From Maribacter sp. (GTDB lineage: Bacteria > Bacteroidota > Bacteroidia > Flavobacteriales > Flavobacteriaceae): DNA of 64,000 nucleotides. The notes under the pieces are model-generated. The model did not search any database and was not told the DNA's origin. It was given only the letters and a program-made list of their open reading frames with translations. A program made the translations under genes and the position numbers. The stretch covers positions 1-64,000 of the forward strand of contig JAHDDL010000010.1 of assembly GCA_020629415.1 (NCBI GenBank). The letters are read 5' to 3'. Shown piece by piece: positions 1 through 9,417 of the stretch; the first letter of the stretch is position 1; the number at the start of each line of letters is the position of its first letter.

Positions 1-9
1 TAATTACAT

Positions 10-549
10 ATGTCCGTTTACCAGAAAATAGAAGCTTTAGCCTCTAAAGTACTTAAGAAGAATACCATATTTAGACTTGGCTTTAATTTATCGCCAATGT
101 ATAGAAGAAGTACCGCTAAAATAATAGAGGTTTCAGAAAATCTATTGCATGTAAAAATCATCATCCCCATTAGTTATAAGAACAAGAACTACGTAAACTC
201 CATTTTTGGAGGTAGCATGTTCTCTGCCGTAGACCCAATCCCTATGATTCAACTGCTGAGCATTATGGGAAATGACTATGTAGTCTGGGATAAATCTGCA
301 GAAATACTCTTTAAGAAACCTGCAAAAGAAAACCTATATGCAGATTTCAATTTTACAGAGAAAGAACTATCCGACATTAAAGAACAAGTAGCCGAAAAGA
401 AAGAAATTACGGTAATTAAAAAAACGCAGCTAACCAATAAAGAAAAATCCGTTATTTTTTGTGAAGTCATCAAAACCATTTACATAGCAGAAAAAGATTT
501 CTTTAAACAAAAACAAAAGAGTAAAAGAACAGCTAAAACCAAAAATTAG
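10..549 (+). CDS. DUF4442 / hotdog-fold thioesterase-like protein
   Basis: A 179-residue cytoplasmic protein that looks like the DUF4442 (YiiD C-terminal-like) hotdog family, whose members resemble acyl-CoA thioesterases. The best visible motif is around residues 60-85 (NSIFGGSMFSAVDPIPM), where the helix and loop of a hotdog fold are expected. The C-terminus is a lysine-rich tail. An in-frame stop lies at positions 1-3, so the ATG at 10 is the first possible start. No substrate can be read from the sequence. The gene appears to stand alone. The family call is moderate and the enzymatic role is inferred only. Confidence 0.75.
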   Translation: MSVYQKIEALASKVLKKNTIFRLGFNLSPMYRRSTAKIIEVSENLLHVKIIIPISYKNKNYVNSIFGGSMFSAVDPIPMIQLLSIMGNDYVVWDKSAEILFKKPAKENLYADFNFTEKELSDIKEQVAEKKEITVIKKTQLTNKEKSVIFCEVIKTIYIAEKDFFKQKQKSKRTAKTKN

Positions 550-713
550 TTGGTTGTTTGTTCCATAAAAATATAGGTTTTGAGAGGTATACTATATTAA
601 AAAGGCTCGTTCACTTTCTGACAATACCACTGAAATAAATTACAAAACCTTAAAAAAATCTTCTCCCGCCCCACATACGCTATATTTAAAGCTTCTCTAA
701 TGCTTTAAATTAT

Positions 714-1307
714 ATGAACGTTGCTATTTTAAACACAGATATACAACTAGAAAATGAAAGAGTACTGTTACTACCCTTTCACCATAGACGGCACCAGGAA
801 CTTAAAGAAATAATATTCGATGATTCTATTTGGAAGTTCATGGGAATGCACATGAAAAATGATGAAGATTTTAGCAATTATATCTTTAATACCGCCACGG
901 ACAAACAAATTGGGATTTGCTATCCTTTTCTAGTTATTGATAAAGAAACCAACCAAGTTGCCGGTAGCACCAGATACGGTTATATTAATAGTGCAAGTGA
1001 GAAGTGTGAAATTGGTTGGACCTGGTATGGAAAAAAATTTCAGGGCACAGGGCTCAACAATGCTTGTAAATATGCGCTTTTACAATTCGGATTTGAAACT
1101 GTAGGTTTTAGAAGAATTCAGTTCAGTGCAGATGAAGAAAATATTAGGTCACAAAAAGCTATTTTAAAATTAGGCGCCACAAAAGAAGGCATTTTCAGAA
1201 ACAACTACATTGACCAAAATGGTCAGAGCAGAAATGATGTATATTTCAGTATTATAAAAGAAGATTGGCGTGCAATTAAAAAGGAAAAATTTTCGACGTT
1301 CCAATAA
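714..1307 (+). CDS. GNAT family N-acetyltransferase (RimJ/RimL type)
   Basis: A 197-residue acetyltransferase of the GNAT superfamily, which moves an acetyl group from acetyl-CoA to an amine. The layout fits the RimJ/RimL-like group (Acetyltransf_3). There is an N-terminal LENERVLLLPF strand, a central EIGWTWYGKKFQGTGLNNACK segment whose QGTGLN supplies the pyrophosphate-binding turn for acetyl-CoA, and a C-terminal AILKLGATKEGIFRN strand-helix. Members act on ribosomal proteins, antibiotics or small amines, and nothing here decides which. The ATG at 714 follows a non-coding gap of about 160 bp. Confidence 0.9.
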   Translation: MNVAILNTDIQLENERVLLLPFHHRRHQELKEIIFDDSIWKFMGMHMKNDEDFSNYIFNTATDKQIGICYPFLVIDKETNQVAGSTRYGYINSASEKCEIGWTWYGKKFQGTGLNNACKYALLQFGFETVGFRRIQFSADEENIRSQKAILKLGATKEGIFRNNYIDQNGQSRNDVYFSIIKEDWRAIKKEKFSTFQ

Positions 1308-1447
1308 CGACAAGTTTTCAGCAAATAGCTTCAACAAATAGTATTCATGGACAGATTATCTATATTTTTTACCATCTTTGTTCTCTGGAGTTTCGGCTGA
1401 AACTGACAACAGACAAGTAAAATTGAAACTAAAAAATAGCACAAAAC

Positions 1448-1867
1448 ATGAAAAATCTATTCTTCCTATTAGTAATGACAATAAGCTTTATCAGCTACGG
1501 ACAAACAATTACCGGTCAATGGGAAACGTATGATGACGAGACCAATGAGAAAAAGGCACTCATAGAAATTTATAAAACAAACGATACCTATTTTGCCAAA
1601 ATAGTAAATAGCTATAAAAGTGATGCAGACAAAGTTTGTGAAAACTGTAAAGGGGCTAAAAAAGGTCAAAAAATTAGAGGCTTGGTAATTATTGAGGATA
1701 TAAAAAAGGATGGTGATGAATATAATGATGGTACCATTCTAGATCCCGAAAACGGTAAAGTATATAAGTGTTACTTAGAACTTGAAGAACCTAACAAATT
1801 AAAAGTTAGAGGTTATTTAGGGTTTTCATTATTGGGAAGAACCCAATATTGGATAAGAAAGCAATAA
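1448..1867 (+). CDS. DUF2147 secreted protein
   Basis: A 139-residue exported protein with a signal peptide (MKNLFFLLVMTISFISYGQ) followed by a mature domain beginning TITGQWETYDDETNEKKALI. This is the typical start of DUF2147, a lipocalin-like beta-barrel domain common in Bacteroidota and Proteobacteria. The mature domain carries a C-x2-C pair (VCENCKGAKKG) and ends GRTQYWIRK, also typical. Function is unknown. It ends 8 bp before the start chosen for the next gene and probably shares its transcript. Confidence 0.88.
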   Translation: MKNLFFLLVMTISFISYGQTITGQWETYDDETNEKKALIEIYKTNDTYFAKIVNSYKSDADKVCENCKGAKKGQKIRGLVIIEDIKKDGDEYNDGTILDPENGKVYKCYLELEEPNKLKVRGYLGFSLLGRTQYWIRKQ

Positions 1868-1875
1868 CAAGATTT

Positions 1876-2799
1876 ATGCACACTATACTTGGCGCCAATG
1901 GTCAAATAGGAATTGAATTAGCAAAAGAACTTAACAAAAAGTACACTTCTAACATAAGGCTTGTCAGTAGAAACCCTAAAAAGGTTAATAATACCGACGT
2001 ACTTTTTTCTGCTAATTTACTTCACAAAAAAGAAACCGAAGAAGCCGTAAAAGGGAGTGAAATTGCATATCTAACAGTTGGTCTACCCATGAATACCAAA
2101 ATGTGGGTAGACCAATTTTCCACAATGATGCGTAATGTAATAGATGCATGCAAGAAGCACCAAGTAAAACTAGTCTTCTTTGATAATACCTATATGTATG
2201 CACAGAACGATACTCCTTTAACCGAAGAAAGTAAATTTGCACCTGTTGGACCAAAAGGAAAAGTAAGGGCAGAAATTGCCAATATGCTTTTGGCAGAAAT
2301 AAAATCAGGCCAGTTAGAAGCTGTTATCTGTAGAGCTCCAGAATTTTATGGTCCCGGTAAAACCCAGAGTATAACCAACGAAATCATTTTTAACAATATT
2401 AAAAATGAGAAGAAACTTAAGGTATTTATAAAAGACAATACTTTAAGAACATTAATTTGGACTCCGGATGCGAGTAAGGCCATGGCTTTGATCGGTAACT
2501 CCCCAGATACATATAACCAAACTTGGCACTTGCCATGTGATGATGCTAGACTAACCTACAAGGAATTTATAGCTAAGGCATCCGAGATTTTTGGAAAGTC
2601 GTTTAAATACTCCGTTGTTCCAAAAATTGCATTTACAATTGGCGGTCTCTTTAATTCGCAACTTAAAGAATTACAGGAATTACTGCCTAGGTATAAACAT
2701 CATAATATTTTTATTTCTACCAAGTTTAAAAATAGATTTCCAGATTTTAAGGTTACCACCTATCGTGAAGGTATCGAGAGAATAAAGAATGAATTATAG
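1876..2799 (+). CDS. NAD(P)-dependent epimerase/dehydratase-like (extended SDR)
   Basis: A 307-residue Rossmann-fold protein. The nucleotide-binding turn is at the N-terminus (ILGANGQIGIELAKEL, a GxxGxxG variant), followed by RLVSRNPKK and by the substrate-domain motif CRAPEFYGPGKTQS. It resembles NmrA or NAD-epimerase proteins acting on small carbonyl substrates. The usual YxxxK catalytic pair is not obvious, so the reaction is uncertain. The ATG at 1876 is preferred. The frame also opens at a TTG at 1849, but that would overlap the previous gene and add residues before the Rossmann strand. Confidence 0.85.
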   Translation: MHTILGANGQIGIELAKELNKKYTSNIRLVSRNPKKVNNTDVLFSANLLHKKETEEAVKGSEIAYLTVGLPMNTKMWVDQFSTMMRNVIDACKKHQVKLVFFDNTYMYAQNDTPLTEESKFAPVGPKGKVRAEIANMLLAEIKSGQLEAVICRAPEFYGPGKTQSITNEIIFNNIKNEKKLKVFIKDNTLRTLIWTPDASKAMALIGNSPDTYNQTWHLPCDDARLTYKEFIAKASEIFGKSFKYSVVPKIAFTIGGLFNSQLKELQELLPRYKHHNIFISTKFKNRFPDFKVTTYREGIERIKNEL

Positions 2800-3242
2800 A
2801 TATTTAAATCCTACAATTCATTTATTATTCATATACCTTCTTACAAACCTGCAGTTTTACAAATAACACTCTAACTAATTTACCAAATCTTAATAATTAA
2901 CACTAGTTTTTTGTGAATTCACATCAACCAAAACAGCTGTAACTATGTTTTACATGATTCTAAATTAAAAATTCAGCTAAAATTTCTGATAAAAAACTAG
3001 ACAAGTACGGTAATTCAATTTCCCTCCTTAAAAGAAAATTTAAAATTTCTTATTATTACTACTACGGATTATATAGAAAGAATGTGTGCTTAACTATTAT
3101 TCTAGTTAAGATTTTACAACATAGAAATCCTATCAATTTATTTACATCAATATTTTTTTAATTATTGGTCCAAATATTTTTTCAACCACAGTTCATAAAA
3201 TATACCGAACAACTAAGAATCAACTCAACCTATTGACCCAAA
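2800..3242. other. 443-bp AT-rich intergenic region
   Basis: I see no credible gene here. The region holds the promoter area of the FAD oxidoreductase gene. One clear structure is an 8-bp perfect inverted repeat, CTTAACTA and TAGTTAAG with a 6-base loop, at 3089-3110. It is followed by ATTTT and may be a weak terminator or a protein-binding site. No convincing TAnnTTTG element was found on the + strand. Confidence 0.5.
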
Positions 3243-5198
3243 ATGAAAAGAAGAAAGTTTTTTGAAAAATCTGTAAAAGCAACTCTAGGTGCAAGTGTTA
3301 TACCGCTGACCGGATATTCCAACGAATCGGAAAAAGTAAATAGTACAGGTACTTCACCAAAAAAACCATTTGGAAATACAGACCCCAATCAATGGCACCA
3401 AATGGGTACGGGCAAAAAGCCAAGACCGGACAGACGTAAAACGGAAACTTATGATGTTGCCGTAATAGGTGGTGGAGCTGCAGGCATGTGTGCCGCAATA
3501 GCAGCTGCAAGAAACGGCTCTAAGGTAGTTTTAATTCAAGATCGCCCCGTATTGGGCGGTAATTCCTCAAGCGAAATCCGTGTTCACCTTAACGGAGTAA
3601 ATCACTTAAGAAACGGTTTACCAGAAAGGGAAACCGGTATCATAGAGGAGATACTTTTACACAATCGCTTTCATAACCCACAAGACTCCTACCCCGTTTG
3701 GGACCATATTCTTTACGACTTTATTACCAAAGAAGAAAACCTTCATCTTAAATTGAATACCACGGCAATTAGGTCCGTAATGTCAGAGGATGGTAAGATT
3801 AAGGCCGCATATTGCTGGCAATTGACCACTGAAACAGAATTTACCATTGAAGCAGAAATTTTCATAGACTGCTCTGGTGACGGCCTACTAGGTGCTACCG
3901 CCGGTGCACTTTACAGAACCGGAAGAGAAGCCTCTTCTGAATTTAACGAGAAATATGCACCCAAAGAGGCAGATGGTTGGCAAATGGGCTCTACCGTACT
4001 ATTGGGTTCAAAAGACATGGGTAGACCTATGCCTTTTGAACCGCCACATTTCACCCTTAAATATGACGCGGAAAAATCTCATAAAGGAAGACAATTAAAA
4101 CCTTTTGAACTAGGTTTTTGGTGGGTAGAGGTAGGTAGTGATGAAGATATAATTGGTGAATTTGAAGATAACAAACATAAACTTTTAGGATATGCCTATG
4201 GGGTTTGGGACTATATGAAAAACTCAGGTAAATTCCCTGAAACAGAAAACTATGCTTTAGATTGGGTTTCTTCATTACCTGGCAAAAGAGAAAGCCGCAG
4301 ATTTATTGGCGATTATATCCTTAGCGAACCAGATTTGTTGAAGAACAAACAGTTTAAAGATGCAGTGGCCTTTGGCGGTTGGTCCTTGGATGAACACAAC
4401 CCTGGCGGAATTGAAAACCTTAAAGAACCGCCCAGTTACTTTCATGAAGATTTTGAAGAGCCGTACCAAATACCATTTCGTTCCCTATATTCTAAAAATG
4501 TTCCAAATCTGTTATTTGCCGGCAGAAATATTAGTCAGACTCATATAGCCTTGTCATCTTCGCGAATTATGGCTACATGTGCGCTTGAAGGGCAAGCAGT
4601 AGGCACTGCGGCAGCCTTGTGTGTACAAAAGAAGGTGCTACCGCGTACTTTAGGTAACGCACATATTAACGATTTACAAGAGCAATTGATAAGGGACGAT
4701 GCATTTATTCCCAACAGACCTGCAAATGACAGCACAGATCTGGTTAAACGAGCAGCATTGATATTTGGCTCTAGTACATCTTCTGGCAATGCACAACTAT
4801 TGAACGATGGTTGGTCCAGAGATTACAATGACAAACCACATCATTGGCAATCTGACGGACTACCTGCGCATGTTCAAATTGAATGGGATGACCGTATAAA
4901 TATCTCACAGCTTGAGTTAAAATGTGATACCAATGTAAAACGAAATTTAATGCTACGTAGAGATAGTTTAGAAAATGATGTGTATACCACTAAGGTTCCA
5001 AAGGAACTACTACAATCCTTGGATATAGAAGCTCGTATAGATGGTAATTGGGTTAAAATAGGTAGTATAGATAAAAACAGAACCCGCTTGATCAAATTCA
5101 ATTTTGAAACCATAGAGACCACAGCGGTCCGTATAAATTTAAAAAGTACCTATGGCGCAGATCATGCCAAATTATTTGAAGTAAGATGTTATAGTTAA
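3243..5198 (+). CDS. Tat-exported FAD-dependent oxidoreductase
   Basis: A 651-residue flavoprotein of the FAD_oxidored type. The N-terminus MKRRKFFEKSVKATLGAS has a twin-arginine pattern (RRKFF), suggesting folded export by Tat. The FAD-binding Rossmann turn is at about residue 75 (VAVIGGGAAGMCAA), followed by PVLGGNSSSE. A second FAD-contacting segment is near residue 420 (LLFAGRNISQTHIALSSSR). From about residue 540 the chain looks like a galactose-binding or F5/8-type beta-sandwich (ISQLELKCDTNVKRN), suggesting a sugar-bound or surface substrate. The substrate is unknown. The next gene starts 14 bp downstream and is probably a partner. Confidence 0.85.
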   Translation: MKRRKFFEKSVKATLGASVIPLTGYSNESEKVNSTGTSPKKPFGNTDPNQWHQMGTGKKPRPDRRKTETYDVAVIGGGAAGMCAAIAAARNGSKVVLIQDRPVLGGNSSSEIRVHLNGVNHLRNGLPERETGIIEEILLHNRFHNPQDSYPVWDHILYDFITKEENLHLKLNTTAIRSVMSEDGKIKAAYCWQLTTETEFTIEAEIFIDCSGDGLLGATAGALYRTGREASSEFNEKYAPKEADGWQMGSTVLLGSKDMGRPMPFEPPHFTLKYDAEKSHKGRQLKPFELGFWWVEVGSDEDIIGEFEDNKHKLLGYAYGVWDYMKNSGKFPETENYALDWVSSLPGKRESRRFIGDYILSEPDLLKNKQFKDAVAFGGWSLDEHNPGGIENLKEPPSYFHEDFEEPYQIPFRSLYSKNVPNLLFAGRNISQTHIALSSSRIMATCALEGQAVGTAAALCVQKKVLPRTLGNAHINDLQEQLIRDDAFIPNRPANDSTDLVKRAALIFGSSTSSGNAQLLNDGWSRDYNDKPHHWQSDGLPAHVQIEWDDRINISQLELKCDTNVKRNLMLRRDSLENDVYTTKVPKELLQSLDIEARIDGNWVKIGSIDKNRTRLIKFNFETIETTAVRINLKSTYGADHAKLFEVRCYS

Positions 5199-5212
5199 CT
5201 TGAATATAACAT

Positions 5213-6310
5213 ATGAAGCACATCATCTATTTCGCCACATTTTTTTGCCTTTTTATATGGGTCAGCATTATTTCTACAGATGAAATCAAACATACATTAC
5301 ATGTTATTCATAAAGGCATCAGTTTTACTGAGCCTGTTGCTTGCACATTGGTAGAAATAACCAATGAAGAAGCATTACCACATGAGTTTTACATGGATGT
5401 AGAATCTGTAGTATGTGGCGATAATCAATGTAGAATAGACGTAGTTCGCATTTATTGGGATGAACTGGGACGGTTTAACAAACTTGTGCTACCTGATGAT
5501 GTAGCATTGGAAAAATCTGAAGGCGAAAGTTTTACCGAAGATGATTACAAAAAATTACATAGAATATTAAAGAATGAAAATTCTGCTCTAAAAGATGTTT
5601 ATAAAGATGAAATTGTAGGAACGGTAGGCAGTGAAGGTGTAGATGCAATGTCCGGTGAAACCATTTTACTAGAAAAATCGGCTTATGTAAAAGGAGCGGT
5701 CTGGACCTGCTATTCCCTCTGGCATTGGGCTCACGGAGATGTAAAACGGCACATTAGAGATATTACCGGAAACTCATATTCCACCAAGCAATTGTTATCT
5801 TTTTTAAGTAAAAAGGATTATCAGCTCTTTGCACTTGAACAATTAACTAGAAAAAAAGAGTTTTCAGATAATACGGTCACTGCCATTTTAAACGCAATAA
5901 GAAATAATCCTGAACTATTGAGAGCCAGCATGCGGTACTGGAATAGTGCTCCAGGCAATATATACCAATACAGTGCCGAACAATTATTACCTATGGCCAA
6001 CTCTGCAAATAAGATCTTATACTTAACCGATATTTTACACACTGACCAAAAAGTAAATACTGCCTTTATCAATAAAATAAATTCTTTGATATCTGAATTC
6101 AGCTATCAAGAAATTGATCTATATTTAAGTATTCTAAAAGAAAAGAATTTAATTACGAGCAAAACTACTTCACAATTAACCTCGCTTTTAAAAACAGATA
6201 ATTTTCTAATAGCCCGTAGGGTGTATTACTTTTTAAAGTCACAAGAATTGTCCGCAGATGATAAATTAATAATTGAAGACTTTTATAAGCAATGGAAAAG
6301 TAAACTCTAG
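5213..6310 (+). CDS. Exported protein with FMN-binding-like DxxSGxT motif and helical repeats
   Basis: A 365-residue protein of no family I can name. An N-terminal hydrophobic segment (residues 4-20) suggests export. Residues 40-180 are a small domain containing VDAMSGET (144-150) followed by VKGAVWTCYSLWHWAHG. The D-x2-S-G-x-T pattern resembles the motif on which FMN is covalently attached in NqrC/RnfG-type FMN-binding domains (DxxSGAT), with Glu in place of Ala. Residues 180-365 are all helical and look like HEAT-type repeats. It lies 14 bp behind the Tat FAD oxidoreductase gene, so the two probably work together. Flavinylation is a hypothesis. Confidence 0.6.
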   Translation: MKHIIYFATFFCLFIWVSIISTDEIKHTLHVIHKGISFTEPVACTLVEITNEEALPHEFYMDVESVVCGDNQCRIDVVRIYWDELGRFNKLVLPDDVALEKSEGESFTEDDYKKLHRILKNENSALKDVYKDEIVGTVGSEGVDAMSGETILLEKSAYVKGAVWTCYSLWHWAHGDVKRHIRDITGNSYSTKQLLSFLSKKDYQLFALEQLTRKKEFSDNTVTAILNAIRNNPELLRASMRYWNSAPGNIYQYSAEQLLPMANSANKILYLTDILHTDQKVNTAFINKINSLISEFSYQEIDLYLSILKEKNLITSKTTSQLTSLLKTDNFLIARRVYYFLKSQELSADDKLIIEDFYKQWKSKL

Positions 6311-6529
6311 ACCAGTAGTACTAGTTTTCAAAACCATCTATTGCCTTTTATTTTAATACTTATTTGAAATTTTCATTTATGCCTTTGGCTGTGCCTGTTT
6401 AGTTCAATGAACTATAAGAGAATATCTTATTAAGATTAATAACTAAAAGATAACTAATGAGTATTATTTTATCCGTAGCTTAGATACTGGAAATTGTACT
6501 CCGGCAGGGTCATTGAAAACAAACTTAAA

Positions 6530-7108
6530 ATGCAAACCAAGCACTTTTTAAATAACATATTTTCTACCGATACATTTACAAAAAGCCAGCTAGATATAAT
6601 TATTCCAAAATTTAAAAAAGTAAGCTTTTCAAAAAATGAATATCTGTTAAAAGAAGGTAAAATTGAAAACCATTATTGGTTCATTGAAAGTGGCTTTGCC
6701 CGTTCTTTTGTAAATGACACGAAAGGAAATGATATAACTACCAACTTTTATGGTCAAGGAGAAATTGCAATAGACTGGTCATCGTTTTTTCTTCGCAATC
6801 CCACAAGAGAGAATATACAGGCTTTGACGGACATTAATTGTTGGCAATTAGATTTTGAAACCTTTCAAGAACTATTTCATAGCATAGAGCCGTTTAGGGA
6901 ACAAGGTCGGAAAAAACTAGTCAGTTCTTATTTTAGTCTTAAAAATGAACGCGTATCGTTTATAGCAGATGAAGCAAAAGAACGCTATTTACGTTTAATA
7001 CAAGAGAAACCACATATAATTAAAAACGTTTCTCTACAGCATATAGCCACCTATTTGGGTATTACCAAATATTCCTTGAGCCGTATTCGCAAAGAAATTA
7101 CATCATAA
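6530..7108 (+). CDS. Crp/Fnr family transcriptional regulator
   Basis: A 192-residue cNMP-binding-domain regulator. Residues 1-115 form the jelly-roll effector domain (FSKNEYLLKEGKIENHYWFI, FYGQGEIAIDW). The C-terminal helix-turn-helix is SLQHIATYLGITKYSLSRIR. This short group is common in Bacteroidota and usually lacks the cAMP-binding Arg-Ser signature, as here, so the ligand is unknown. The ATG at 6530 is chosen over a TTG at 6494. It may control the DUF1569 and membrane-protein genes that follow about 100 bp downstream, but this is inferred from position only. Confidence 0.85.
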   Translation: MQTKHFLNNIFSTDTFTKSQLDIIIPKFKKVSFSKNEYLLKEGKIENHYWFIESGFARSFVNDTKGNDITTNFYGQGEIAIDWSSFFLRNPTRENIQALTDINCWQLDFETFQELFHSIEPFREQGRKKLVSSYFSLKNERVSFIADEAKERYLRLIQEKPHIIKNVSLQHIATYLGITKYSLSRIRKEITS

Positions 7109-7207
7109 AATCCGTTTTTGCCATAAGGCAACTTTTTAGTTGAAAATCAAGAATATATTTGACGTAATAGTTAAACAAATATTCATCAATTTTTAATCTA
7201 CCGGATT

Positions 7208-7651
7208 ATGAAAAGTATATTCCATAAGGATACCAACTCTGAATTAATAGAGCGCATAGATAAATTGCAAGAAAAGGACCATGCGCAATGGGGCAAAATG
7301 AATACCTACCAAATGTTGAAACATTGCACATTGAGCGAAGAATTGTTTCAAGGTAAAAAGAAGTACAAGCGCTTGTTCATAGGCAGGCTGTTTGGTAGTA
7401 CGGCTTTAAAAGGTATTGTAAGGAACGAAAAGCAAATGAAGAAAAATCAACCTACACATCCGGCATTCAAGATAACCGGTACGGGTGATTTTGAGAATGA
7501 AAAAGCCAAATGGATCAATTTATTAAATAACTATACCAATTTTGAAAATTCTCCCCTCACCCATCCATTCTTCGGAGAAATGACTTATGATGAAATTGGC
7601 ATATTCGTATACAAACATACGGATCATCACTTAAGACAATTTAATAGGTAA
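7208..7651 (+). CDS. DUF1569 protein (DinB-like four-helix fold)
   Basis: A 147-residue protein matching DUF1569, part of the DinB/YfiT superfamily of four-helix metal-binding proteins. Candidate metal-ligand histidines are in MNTYQMLKHCTLSEELF (residues 35-51) and near the end in VYKHTDHHLRQFNR. Other DinB-fold proteins are thiol-dependent transferases or bind metals. No substrate is known for this one. It ends 4 bp before the next gene, so the two form an operon. Confidence 0.85.
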   Translation: MKSIFHKDTNSELIERIDKLQEKDHAQWGKMNTYQMLKHCTLSEELFQGKKKYKRLFIGRLFGSTALKGIVRNEKQMKKNQPTHPAFKITGTGDFENEKAKWINLLNNYTNFENSPLTHPFFGEMTYDEIGIFVYKHTDHHLRQFNR

Positions 7652-7655
7652 CTAT

Positions 7656-8282
7656 ATGCTACAGACCACATTTATAATACTTACGCTGTTGACCATGTTC
7701 TTATTATACAGAGGAACGGGAAAAAATAAGCAGGTAGTTTTTCTAATCTTTTTTTGGCAACTAATAATAGGTTTTTTATCATTTACCGAAGTATTTAAAA
7801 ATACCCCGTTGTTATTTCCATTGGCAATTGTTGGCACTATTATAATTACCGTTTTTTGTGTAAGCAAATTGGCAACAGAAAAACTGAACACAGACTATCT
7901 ACTAGGCATTCATATGATAAGAATTCCGGTAGAACTATGCTTGTACCAACTTTTCCTAGATGCACAAATTCCTAAAATAATGACTTTTTCAGGGTATAAT
8001 TTTGATATTTTAATAGGAATATCAGCGTTGGCATTAGTGCTGTATCGATTTCTAAAAAAAAAGGATATCAGCAAAAGGTATTTTAAAACTTGGAATATAA
8101 TTGGGATCTTATTTCTTTCCAGCATCGTTATCATTGCCATATTATCTGCTCCCTTACCTATTCAGCAATTCGCCTTTGACCAACCTAATATTGCACTTTT
8201 AGAATTTCCATATAGCATGTTACCTACTTGCATTGTTCCCATAGTGTTCATCTCCCATATAATGTTGTTGAAAAAACTATAG
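7656..8282 (+). CDS. Polytopic membrane protein of unknown function
   Basis: A 208-residue hydrophobic protein with about six predicted membrane spans, for example at residues 2-20, 29-45, 50-72, 110-128, 140-162 and 180-204. A short basic loop (RFLKKKDISKRYFK) lies near residue 135. I recognise no catalytic motif. The start lies 4 bp after the DUF1569 stop, which suggests translational coupling. Similar DUF1569-linked small membrane proteins occur in flavobacteria, but no role can be given. Confidence 0.75.
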   Translation: MLQTTFIILTLLTMFLLYRGTGKNKQVVFLIFFWQLIIGFLSFTEVFKNTPLLFPLAIVGTIIITVFCVSKLATEKLNTDYLLGIHMIRIPVELCLYQLFLDAQIPKIMTFSGYNFDILIGISALALVLYRFLKKKDISKRYFKTWNIIGILFLSSIVIIAILSAPLPIQQFAFDQPNIALLEFPYSMLPTCIVPIVFISHIMLLKKL

Positions 8283-8326
8283 TACCAACTGTTGATATAG
8301 CACAAGGCAACAATTTATCGTGTAGG

Positions 8327-8342
8327 ACAAGACTAGTCTTGT
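8327..8342. promoter_or_regulatory. 16-bp perfect palindrome, candidate operator
   Basis: The sequence ACAAGACTAGTCTTGT is perfectly self-complementary with no loop. It lies 45 bp after the membrane-protein stop and about 125 bp before the next gene. A loopless palindrome fits a dimeric regulator site better than a terminator, and no T-tract follows. Confidence 0.4.
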
Positions 8343-8466
8343 ATGAACAAACCCTTTAATATCAGTATCATAAGCTATTAAAGATTTAAAATCACGTATT
8401 CCTATTTTAACTTAAATTTTTAAATTTTTAAATAACGGCGTAGTATTTTTAGCACAAACACAGCCA

Positions 8467-9318
8467 TTGCCAAAACATTCTATATTTTTATTTGCAGCCG
8501 TACTAGCCTCGTTTTTAGGGTTTGGTCAAGATAATGTCATACTATTAAAGGGTAAAGTTACAAGTAGTAAAAATGATATAACTAACGTGCTGGTCGTTAA
8601 TCTTAATTCTAAGAAATCTACCATTACAGATTCTTTGGGGTTATTCTCGATTGAGGTTAAATTAAAAGACTCGCTTCGCATTCGTGCAGTGCAATACCTA
8701 CCAAAAGATATAGTAATTAGCAAATCTCACATGAATAGTAGTATGATAACTATTCAACTCATTGATAATATTATTGATCTAAATGAAGTTACAGTTACGC
8801 CCTATAATTTAACCGGAGATATTGACAGAGATATAGATAGATTGCATTTAGAACCAACCGTAACATCCTATTCTTTGGGACTACAAAATGCAGATGTAAC
8901 CAAAATGACCCAAAGCGAAAGGCTGTTACAAGAAGCTGATAGAGGAAAATATGTTAGTCTACAAACAATGGATGAGTATGGTAAATTGAACGAGATATTG
9001 AGTTACGTAGGTTTGAGTGTAAAGGTCAACACCCATAAAATCATGAATAGGTTCTCTGGCAGAACCAAGTCACTTGAGGAAATGGTAAAGCGTGATGAAA
9101 ACATGGCTTTGGAAAAAGAAATAATTTATAAATTTTCAAAGCAAACGATAGCGGAACAATTTAACATTCCAGAATCTAACGTAAACGGCTTTCTCACCTA
9201 TTGCCTTTCGCAACCTGATTTTAATGATTTATCCAATTCAAGAAATATGTCAGAAATTTGGACTTACCTTGAAACTAAAAGTACAGATTTTAAGCGTTTG
9301 GATATATCCAAAGAGTAA
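8467..9318 (+). CDS. Exported CarboxypepD_reg-like protein
   Basis: A 283-residue exported protein. The signal peptide is PKHSIFLFAAVLASFLGFGQ. It is followed by a CarboxypepD_reg-like beta-sandwich at about residues 25-110 (LLKGKVTSSKNDITNVLVVN, then STITDSLGLFSIEVKLKDSL and LNEVTVTPYNL). That domain is common at the N-terminus of TonB-dependent transporters, but no receptor or plug domain follows, and the remainder is helical. The start is a TTG at 8467. No ATG lies between the in-frame stop at 8413 and the signal peptide. Probably periplasmic or surface attached. Function unknown. Confidence 0.75.
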   Translation: MPKHSIFLFAAVLASFLGFGQDNVILLKGKVTSSKNDITNVLVVNLNSKKSTITDSLGLFSIEVKLKDSLRIRAVQYLPKDIVISKSHMNSSMITIQLIDNIIDLNEVTVTPYNLTGDIDRDIDRLHLEPTVTSYSLGLQNADVTKMTQSERLLQEADRGKYVSLQTMDEYGKLNEILSYVGLSVKVNTHKIMNRFSGRTKSLEEMVKRDENMALEKEIIYKFSKQTIAEQFNIPESNVNGFLTYCLSQPDFNDLSNSRNMSEIWTYLETKSTDFKRLDISKE

Positions 9319-9417
9319 TACGAATTCTAAAAAATTACCGTATTTGTAACCAATGACATTTTCTAACTTACAAATGAGATGAAAGATAAAAAGTAAGTTA
9401 CAGTAAAAACATACCTA

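Noticed and set aside
1347-1400. Short frame encoding a 17-residue hydrophobic peptide (MDRLSIFFTIFVLWSFG)
   Set aside because: It looks like an isolated signal-peptide remnant with nothing after it. It is too short and unsupported to call a gene.
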